Below, piece by piece: positions 11,253 through 21,500 of a stretch of 64,000 nt of DNA (within the stretch, counting starts at the first letter, position 1; each line of letters begins with the position of its first letter). Source of the stretch: Chlamydomonas reinhardtii. Lineage: Eukaryota; Chlorophyta; Chlorophyceae; Chlamydomonadales; Chlamydomonadaceae. The translations under genes and the position numbers were made by a program. The DNA is taken from assembly GCF_000002595.2 (NCBI RefSeq), contig NC_057007.1, positions 2,270,627 through 2,334,626 on the forward strand. Reading direction: 5' to 3'. Below the pieces are notes generated by a model that was given only the letters and a program-made list of their open reading frames with translations, made no database searches and was not told the DNA's origin.

Positions 11253-12559
11253 GGGTTGTCGTAGCGTGTTATCGTATCGTCCATGTCGGTTTTCCAGGTT
11301 TGCGGTTTGCACATAACCTCTCACACATGCAGCACAGCTCCAGCTGGGCTATCACACGCGTCGGGGTGGCGTCGGCGTGGCGGGCGATGACGGCAGTGGC
11401 GGTGGCGGGTCAAGGACGTGATCCATCGGGCGCGCAGCGGGGCAACGGCGCAGTGCATGCATCTGTGGCGCTGCGATGGACTGAAGGGGGTCGGCCAAAG
11501 GAACCGTGCGATCGGACGGTACGATGTTGGGACGGTGGATGAGGCACCGGATGATGCAGCGCAGCGGCGGCCCGGTTTCGCAACGTCTGCCTGGCAAGAA
11601 AACCTGGAATGTAGACTCTGGAAGTGCGTTGCGGGGAAATCCCTGTCATGTGCGGCACGTGCAAGAGCATGTGCGCACGACTGTACGGAGGTGAGCGTGA
11701 CTGAACGATGAAACAGACTTGGCCAACGGACACGGAGTGGCAGCGCGAGGTGCATTAGAGGCGAAAAGTTGCTAGGAAGGCGAGCGGCGGAGTGGGACCG
11801 CGTGGCGGCGGAGGCACGGCGGTGCGGCGGAGACGTGGGTGGCGGCTGGAGAGGTGGCGAAACGCTTGATGACTGGGCAAGGATTGCGAGGGCGGTCTGC
11901 GCGTTGTCATGGCTTTGAAGGTACCGGTACGGACGTGTTCGGTGAGCTTCAGTGTTTATTTTACGATTTTTACCGCTGCCAGCTGCCTCAGAGCCGACCG
12001 CAGCCGAGCCCCGCAGACCAGTGCAGCCCGCACCTGGAGCTAATGCTGCTGTGTGAGGGAGGAATGTCCAGAAAACGGCCAGAATGGCTGATTATGTCTG
12101 GAGACACTAAGATAGGAGCCATGCATCACGCAAGAAGTGCTGGCGCCTTGGTCTTGTGCCATCCGGCCATCCAAGCTCCGCCTCAGGGATTGCGAATCGT
12201 ATGCAACGGCCCCGTGAGCGTGAGGCTGTGCCGGGCATAGACCCATAGCGGTGGCGCTGCCACTATATTGACGCGTGCGGTTCTATTTTAAGACACCGAC
12301 AAGTTGCCGAGGTGGGGCGGTTGCGGGGTGGGCTGCAGGCTTCGCTGCTGTGGGCCGGGGCCACGCCGGGGCCGTGCAGCCCGCGCTCGGGCTGCCCGCG
12401 TGCCACCCGTCGGGCTCCATGAGACCCGCGACTGTAAAGAGTACTTTACGCGCGAGTGCGTGTCGGTTCGTGCAAATAATATATGTTGTGCTTCACTTTC
12501 CATTGAATACCTTGTAAGACCCGTTGCAGTTCGCCCCGCGTGGGCAGGGTTTGTTCAGG
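11253..12559. other. Intergenic region between the WD40 and V-ATPase genes
   Basis: Holds the WD40 3' untranslated region and the V-ATPase promoter. An AT-rich AATAATATATG at 12475-12485, about 80 bases before the V-ATPase ATG, is a possible core promoter element. The 133-codon frame at 11839-12240 has no recognisable domain and no flanking splice pattern; I regard it as chance. Confidence 0.45.
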
Positions 12560-15500
12560 ATGGCTCGGCTATTGGACCTCGGAAATATAGACCTATGGCG
12601 CAGCGAGGAGATGCAGCTGGTGCAGGCAAGTTCTGTCAGCGCGGCTAGTGGGGAAAGCTGGAGGGGAGCTGTTGCGGAGCACCCATGCGCTCGGAAGCTG
12701 CCCACGGGATTTCGACGCACTTGGCGCTGCTTTAGGGCCATAGGGAGGGATCTCATGTGCGCCAGTGGCGGGGCCGTTGCGGTGCCGGTTTGCTTTCGAC
12801 AAGTGCAGGACCTGCGCCCTCGCTCGGAAAGTCGAAAACAGCGAATTAAGAGCAGGGGCCTTCCTACATGGCTTCTAGTGAGGGCATTCTATCTATCAGA
12901 CCGGCCTCCCTAGCTAACGCCGGTCCCTGGTGACCCGACCGAACCTCACGCAGCTGATGATCCCGGCCGACAACGCGCATGATACTGTGGAGGCGCTGGG
13001 CGAAATAGGCCTGCTGCAATTTAAGGACCTGAACGTGGACAAGTCCGCGTTCCAGCGGACCTACGCCAACCAGGTGGGTGCACCATCGCCTGTTGGTCCG
13101 ACCTGAGAGGCTTAGGGGCTCCACATGAGTAAAGTCTCGCAGCAAGGCAGTAGCAGCCGGGTTGCCTTGCCTAGAGCGGAGAAATCGGGGGGAGGGATGG
13201 GGCGAGGAGCGGCGGAGGCGTGGGTGGGCAGGCACAACCACGTGGGTTCCTGGCGCAGAGTGCACCGACAGGTACCGGTGTCCGTAGCACCGCGCCCGTT
13301 TGCGACGACAAAGCCACAGCCAAGTATGCAAAACCACATGCGCGAGCGTGGCGCAGCCGCGCCCACACATGTCACATGTAGCCTCCCCCCGGACCAACTA
13401 ACTCACGTGCGTGTTTGCATCCTTGGCGCTTGTGTGCTCAGGTCCGGCGCTGCGATGAGATGGCCCGCAAGCTGCGGTTCTTCAAGGAGCAGGTACGAGC
13501 AGCCCACTGGTAATGGTGGCGGCGGTGATACGATGGGCTGCCGTTTTTCGCGGCATTTCGGCCAGGGCCGGCTGAAGGCTGCACATTGCAGGGGCGCGCG
13601 GCCTTCTCAAGCACCAATCCTACACATCCCCTCAATCCCCGACCCACCCCAACCCAATCCCAAGCCCACATCCAAACCCAAAACCTCTCATCCCCCCAGA
13701 TTGAGAAGGCGCACATCCCCGTGCCCAGCCGCTCCCTGCTGGACAACCGCGCGAGCGTGACCCTGGACGAGCTGGAGAGCCTGCTGGAGGCGGCAGAGCG
13801 GGAGGCGGTGGAGATGAACGCCAACCACGACCGGCTACAGGTGGGGGCGTGTATACCGTACTACAGGACAAGGGCTCGAGCTTTGGGCTGGAGGGGCCGT
13901 TGGACGGGGTTGTGCCGGGCGCCCGGACGGTTTGGCATGGCTGGCCGGGGCCAGGTGGAGGGTTTCCTTGGCATGGGCAGCGCCCTGCGATGGGGTGCGG
14001 CGCTGGTGTGGTGGTGGTGGTCGCTTCGCTCGGGCCTGGCCGTGCCTTGCGCCCATGCGGTGCTGTGGGCCATGGGCCAGGCAGTCGCCTTCCATCACGT
14101 GCCCTATCAAAGTAACATGTATCCCTGTAAACCTGGCGGCCTCTACTGAGCAACTGTCCTCCGCTGACCTGACCGCAGCGCGCCCACTCGGAGCTTTCGG
14201 AGCTGAGCCTGCTGCTGGACTGCGCGGGTGAGGGGAGGGGCGGGGTTGTAGATACCAGCCCAAACTAAACCAAACCAAGCTAAACTAGCGGAACACAGGG
14301 GGGCGGGCGTGTGTATGAAGTTCATGCGGAGCACAGGCAGAGGCGGCAGTTGCAAGCGTGGATGGGGTGAGGGGGGTGGGGGTGGCGTAGGGGTCCCCTG
14401 ATGTCCGACACCTGTCTGCAGACGCCTGCAGTACGAACCAGGGGTGCGGGCCCCGGGAGTCACAGCGTGGGAATAGCGCCGCGCCGGCCCTTGCAAGGGG
14501 CTGGGATGGGTCCGGCACTCGAGCCGGGGGTGGGGGCGGCCGAGGAAAGTGCCGCTGCTTTTGCTGCTGCCGTGCGCTCCTTCCTAACTCGTGCCCACAT
14601 GCACGCGCACTCGCGCGCGCAGGCAAGTTCTTCGACTCGGCGCGGCGCGCGGCGGTGGGCGCGGGCACTGTGGCTGGCGGCCTGGGTGCGGTGGGCAGCG
14701 CGGGCGGCGTGGGCAGCGGGCTGGGCGGCTCGGCGGCGGACGTGAGCAGCCCGCTGCTGGGCGGCGGCAGCGGCGGCGGCGGCCTGAGCGCAATGGAGGC
14801 GCCCACGCAGGTGTGTGTTTGGGGTTTGGGGGTGGAAGTGTGGTTGAGCGTTGCGGTGTGTGAAAGCGGGTGTGTGTTAAACACAAAACAAACGGAACAA
14901 AGCCGCCAAACACGCGTGCGCAGTTACGGACAAATACCTACGCCGTGTGTGTGTGTATAAGCGTGTGTGTGTGTGCGTCTGAGGGGGGACACATCCTATC
15001 TTGTTTCACGTCGCCGATCGCCTCAACTGCTCTGTCTTCCCCTCCTTTCCGTGCGCCGCAGTACGAGCCCAAGATCGGGCGCCTGGGCTCCATCGCCGGC
15101 CTCATCGCGCGCGAGCGGCTGCCCGGCTTTGAGCGGCTGCTGTTCCGCGCCACCCGCGGCAACAACTACTTCCGAAGCATGTCGGTGGGCAAGGTCATGG
15201 ACCCCGCCACAGGTGAGGACTGGCAGGGGGGAGGGAAGGGGACAAGGAAAGTGGAGGGTGGGCGTGTGTATGTCAAGGGCACACGAGAAACACGCAGGAA
15301 GTGCGGCGTGGACTTGCACAAGCAGCGCCATCCGGTGTTGTCTACTTCACCACCGCCACGTGTCGCTCATGTTGCTTGCTTCCACACATGAATAGCTGCT
15401 CTCCCCCCTCCGCTTCTTTATGAAAGTATCATGATTGTACCTCCCTCCCTGCGCGCGCAGGCGAGAGTGTGGAGAAGGCGGTGTTTGTGGTGTTCTTCGC

Positions 15501-18500
15501 GGGAGAGCGGGCCCGCACCAAGATCGGCAAGGTGGGCGCGGGGTGCTGGGGGGAGGCGGGGAGGGGGTCAGCCGTTCACGCAAGGCAGAGTATAAGGGGG
15601 CGGCAGGGCGGCTGTGGGGGGCGAGTCCCAGTGACAGAGGCCGGGCCGCGGATGGGAGCTGGCTTCATTAAGGACGGGGATCGGGGTTCGGGCATTGGCA
15701 CGGAGCATTCTCAAAAGCCCTGCGGCACGCTGGGTCTGCCATCGTTGGCATGCTGATCAGCACGAGTCACGAGTCACCTCCACCACGGTACGGCACGGTA
15801 CAGATCTGCGAGGCGTTTGGCGCCAACCGCTACCCGCTGCCCGAGGAGCCCAACCGCCAGCGTGCCATGGCCGCGGAGGTGGGTGTGTGGGAGTGTGGGG
15901 GCGAGGTGGGGAAAGGGAGGTTGGACTCTGAACCAATTCCGTAAGGAAACAGTCGCGCTGCAAGGAGGAGGGCGAGGGGGGGTAGTTGAAGATAGGGGTG
16001 AAGGGTGGGGGCGGGGCAGCGGTGGTGTCTTGGGGTGGGGCCGGAGGGACGGATGCTGCGAGGCGCGAGGCGAGATGGCGGAATGATGGCAGGTGCTGTA
16101 GTGGGGTGGGGGTTGCATTCATGATTATTAAGAAGTGAAGGCGTAGGCAGGTACAGCAGCATACTAGACGCGTTGTAATCGATGTCCGTGAAGTCCAGCG
16201 GCCAGCGCCAGCGCGTAGACAGGCCGGCCAGGTCCCACCTCCGCGCAGACTCATGGCTCGCAACACCACGTGTGTCGCTGTTCCCTTTTGTGTGCCTTGC
16301 CTGCGTCGCTACCTTCCCTTTGTGTGCCTTGCCTTGTTCGTGTGCCGTGCCCAGGTGGGCGGGCGGCTGACGGAGATGAAGACCACGCTGGAGATCGGCG
16401 ACCTGCAGCGAACACGACTGCTGCAGAAGGTGGCGGCGGGTGAGCGGCAGTCGAGGCTTGTGTCTTTGTTTTGGGGGGCGCGGGCGTAGGACGAGCGTCG
16501 AGATCTGCGTCGAGATCTGCGTCGAGCTCTGCTAGCCTATCCCCTCACACCACCTTCGCATCTCCCGCTCTTGTCGGTGGCTCCATGTTCGATATAAACC
16601 GTTCACATTAATGGCTATGCCCCCCTCCTGCTCGCTGTACACTTCTCTGTACCAATCTTTGCAACCCCCTCCTCCCCCATCCCCCAGACCTGGACGTGTG
16701 GACCAGCCTGGTGCGGCGGGAGAAGGCCGTGTACCACACCCTCAACAAGTGCAGCGTGGACGTCACACGCAAGGTGTGTGTTTGGGCGTGATGGGGTGAG
16801 GATGTGACGAGTGTGTGTGAAGAGTATGAAGAACTCTTGTTGAGATGTGGGGGTGGGCGCTGCGGTGAGAGGTGAGTGGTGGGGCGTGTGGGGCGTCGCG
16901 TGCTGGTCCCACCGCCGCCGCACCGTCACAGCTCACTGACAACGCCGCCCAGGGTCGCTCCGTGCTGCCCTTCCCAATCTCCCAATCTCTGTTGACACGT
17001 GTGCTGGTAACGTGTGTTTGTCTTCCCCCCCTACGCCTTCACGTCTTAAGTAACCATGAATGTAACCCCCCCCTCTTGATGTTCCGCAAGATGGCCTACC
17101 GTCTAGCACTTCTTAACCAATCATGAATGTGCCCCCCCCCGCACGTCACACAGGTGTTGGTGGCCGAGGCCTGGGTGCCCTCATCCGCCCGCCCGCGAGT
17201 GCAGGTGCGAGAGCGCGCGCGGCGCGGGAGGACTCGGTTGTCCGTCTCCTATCCCCGACACACGCACACACTCCCATCCACCAACTCGCCACCCAACCCA
17301 CCCAACAACCCACCCAACCCAACCACCCACCCACCCAACCACCCAACCACCCACCCACTCCATCACCCACCCAACCACCCACCCAACCACCCACCCACCC
17401 AACCCACCCACTCACCCACCCACCCAACCCACCCAACTCCCCAACCAACCCACCACCCACCCACAGGAGGCCCTCCGGGCTGTGGCCAGCTCCGCCGCCC
17501 AGGTGGGCTCCATCCTGCAGCCGCTGGTGAGCCACGAGAACCCGCCCACCTACTTCAAGACCAACAAGTTCACCAACAGCTTCCAGGTGCGTGTGGGTGC
17601 GTGGTGCGTGCATTGGGGTTTTGGAAAGGGTTTTGGAAAGGGGCGGTGGGGGGCGGCTGTGGATACCGGCCCAAACTAATTCAAACCCAATGCAATAGAG
17701 CCAGGACGAGTATCTGTACCTGGCTACGCCTTCACTTCTTAAATAATCATGAATGTAACCCCCCGCGCACTTCCCCGCCCCACCAGGCCATTGTGGAGGC
17801 GTACGGCGTGGCTCGCTACCGCGAGGTGAACCCCGCCGTGTTCACCATCGTCACCTTCCCCTTCCTGTTCGCCGTCATGTTCGGCGACCTGGGACACGGC
17901 GCGCTCATGACCGTGTTTGGGGTGTGGCTGCTCATTAATGAGAGCAAGTTCGCCAAGCAGCAGGTGTGTCTTTTTGGATTGGATTTTCGGGGCAGGAGGG
18001 CTTCCAAGGGGGTGGTTGGATGGGAGGATGAAATCAGCATGAATGCAGTCCCCCTCCCCACCCCAACAATGCCCCTCCCCACCTTGGCTAGGCATGAATG
18101 TAACCCCACCCCAACAATCCCCCTCCACTATGCTACTGTACCTGCCTACGCCTTCACTTCTTAATTAATCAAGACTGTGATCCCCCTCCCCACCCCACCC
18201 CACCCCACCAGCTGGACGACATGTTTGGCATGCTGTACGGCGGCCGCTACGTCATCTTCCTCATGGGCCTCTTCTCGCTCTACATGGGCCTCATATACAA
18301 CGAGTTCTTCTCCATGCCCATGTCGCTGTTCGGAGACTCCGCCTTCACGTGAGTTTGTTCATGTTTGTGTTTGTACATATTTTTAATGGTTCGCTGTGTA
18401 CTAAGGTTTTGTGGTTCTTGCTGTGGGGTGCTGTGTTCGTGCTGTGGGGTGCTGCGGGCACAATGCTCACCATCCATTCTTATGCCCAAACGTTATGCCC

Positions 18501-21500
18501 AAAACCCACGCAGCTGCTTTGTGAACGGCGTCAAGGACAGCTCCATTGACCGACGCGACTGCAGCCACGCGGGCGGCGAGGTGCGCATGGACCGCACCCG
18601 CGGGCCCTACTGGTTCGGCGTGGACCCCATCTGGCACGGCACCAAGACCGAGGTGCGCGGGAGGGGGGGTAGAGGTGCTGGGGGGCAGGGGTTTGTGGTT
18701 CGTGTAGTGTGTAGTGTGGGTGCGGGTGGTGTTGGTGTTGGTGATTGGTGTTGGTGTTGGTGTTTGGTGAGCCGGAGCTGGCAGCCTCCTACGAAGCAGC
18801 AGGCAGAGCCCGCACTGGGTCTTGGACCTGCGGTCATGGTCATCTCTTCCCCCCCTACCCTACACCACACACACCCAACCCCACCTACCCACCATCACCC
18901 ACCCACCGCTACCCACCACCTGCCCCCCCCTTCCGCAGCTCCCCTTCCTGAACTCGATGAAGATGAAGATGTCCATCCTGCTGGGTGTGGCTCACATGAA
19001 CCTGGGCATCATCATGTCGCTGCTCAACAACAACTACTTCAGGTGCGGCTGTGTGCGTGGGCGTGTGGGTGGGTGGGTGGGTGGGTGGGGCGGGGGTGGG
19101 TGAGTGGAGGGGCGGACTGGGCGGCTGGGTGGATGGTGGGTGGTGGGGGTGAGGGGGGCTGCGGGGTGCGGTGGCTGCGTGGAGGCGGGCGGGAGGTGCG
19201 GACTGTGCAATGTGCCGATGGAATGGTAAGGGCCGGCATGCGGAGGTTTGGGTATTCCGAGTGCGCCCTTGCCGCTCACCCTCCGCGACACCTCCCACTC
19301 ACGCTCCGCCCCCTCCCCGCATTCACTTCTTATTCTTCCTTCAATTAAATAATGCATATATCTCCCGCCCCGCCCACCCGCAGGGACCGGCTGTCCACCA
19401 TCTGCGAGTTTGTGCCCCAGATGATTTTCCTGAACAGCCTGTTTGGCTACCTGTCGGCGCTCATCGTGGGCAAGTGGCTCACCGGCGCCGTCACCGACCT
19501 GTACCACGTCATGATCTACATGTTCCTGCAGCCGGGTGAGCTGCTCGGTGCGAGTTGATTTGCCCTAATTAGATGGGCAATCGGCTTCATGCGTCAATGC
19601 AGTGGGCCACTGAGTGGGCCATGTTTTTTGGGGACAAGTGATGACGGGTTCTGCAGTTGTTTGGTATGAAATCAAAAATGATACTGGACAAGTAAAGTGT
19701 GATCGTGCATGCCGTACATGCAAGCTCCCTTCATCCTTCCCTTCACCTCTCCCGCTCTCGTTCCCTCTCGCGCCCTCTCTCACACATCCCGCAATCACAC
19801 CCACACACCCGCCCACCCCGCAGGCAATGTGGACGAGGCGGGTTTCCTGTTCACCGGCCAGGCGGGCCTGCAGGTGGGGCGGTGTGTGGGCGCGGGTGTA
19901 CGGATATGTCAGGGCGTGTGTGTGTGTGTGGGTGGGGGGCGGGGTGTAAGTACAAGCCCAAACTGAAGCAGGCCGAGCGAAACTAGCGGAGAGTAGGGGT
20001 GCGGGGGTGTGAGGGTGTGTGCGTGTGTGGGGTGTGTGTGTGTGTGATGGAGTGTAAGCGCGTACGGTTGCCGGACCAAGTGCCTGACTGGTGTGCCCGA
20101 TGGCAGAGAGGTCTGCGTGAGGCCGTCACCGCTGTTGTCGGCTGACTAATCACCACGTGCTACAACATACCAACACCGCTATAAGCAGATGCTGCCACAT
20201 CCACACCTGTCTCCCCCTCCCGCCCTAATCCCCTCTCCCCGGAATGTAATACCCCGAATGTATTACCCCTCCCTCCATCTCCCTCTCCCCCTCCCATCCA
20301 TCCCTCTCCCTCCTCTCAGGTGTTCCTGCTGCTGGTGGCCTTCGCGGCGGTGCCCTGGATGCTGCTGCCCAAGCCGCTCGTCCTCAAGAAGCGCGCGGAG
20401 GCGGCGGCGCGGGTGAGCGAGCAGCAGGAAGGGGGAGAGTCGACGGGGGGGGGGTTACATTCATGATTATTTTAAGAGGTGAAGGCGGGGGCGGCGTAGT
20501 TGGTGGGGTGGGTAGCTGTCCATGTAAGACGCAGCGGATGTTGTTGGGTGTGTGTGTGGGGGGGGGGGTAAGGGGGCAGGGATGGGTCGTCGTTTTGGGT
20601 CACCACACCCGCCAGGCAACGCTGTGGGGGGGGGGGGGGCTCCGGGCCCTTGATATACGCCGCCACCGCTGCTCTACGCGCCGTCCTGGCTCCTCACCCT
20701 TGAGCCGAACAACACGGGCGCTGTCGCCACACACACCCACGCACACCCACGCACACGCACGCGCACACGCACATACACAAAACATCGGTTGTCCTTAGGC
20801 TCTTAAACACGACACAGATTTTTAACACAACATAGCTTCATGTAATCTGATGCTAAACCCCGTTTCCTCCGGGCTGCGCAGGTGCGCGGCGAGTACCACC
20901 GCCTGAACGAGGACACGGAGACGGGGCGGCAGCACGCCGGCAGCACCGACACCGCCACGCACGGCGGGGCCGCGGGCGGCGGCGGACACGGCGGCGGCGG
21001 CGGCCATGGCGGGCATGGCGAGCAGTTTGAGTTTGGCGAGGTCATCGTGCACCAGGTGGGATGGGGTGGGTGTCGGGGGTTGGCAGCACCTGGTTGAGGC
21101 GCCGCAAGTCCGCCACACAGCGCAGGTCTCCCGACTGGCAGGCCTCCCGACTGCTTCTTTTTAACCAGCAGGGTGTGTGCGCACGCGGTGGTGCGAGTGA
21201 TGCTGTCAAGGCGGCCACCAGCGCCCCCTCCGCAAGTCCACGCACAGCGCTCCCTTTCGACGTTTGCACCCCAAACCCCACTGCCCAGCCAGCCCCAACG
21301 CTCCACCCACCCACCCGCACCACCTGCTCTCAATGTCTTAACCTTGCAACCCCACCGACACACCCCTCCTCCCCCTTCCTCGCCCATCACCACCCTCCCA
21401 CAGATGATCCACACCATTGAGTTCGTCTTAACCTTGCAACCCCACACCCACACCCTTCCTCGCCCACCACAGATGATCCACACCATTGAGTTCGTCTTAA

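Noticed and set aside
11839-12240. 133-codon ORF before the V-ATPase gene
   Set aside because: Mixed codon use, no recognisable domain, no flanking exons; lies in a plausible 5' flank.
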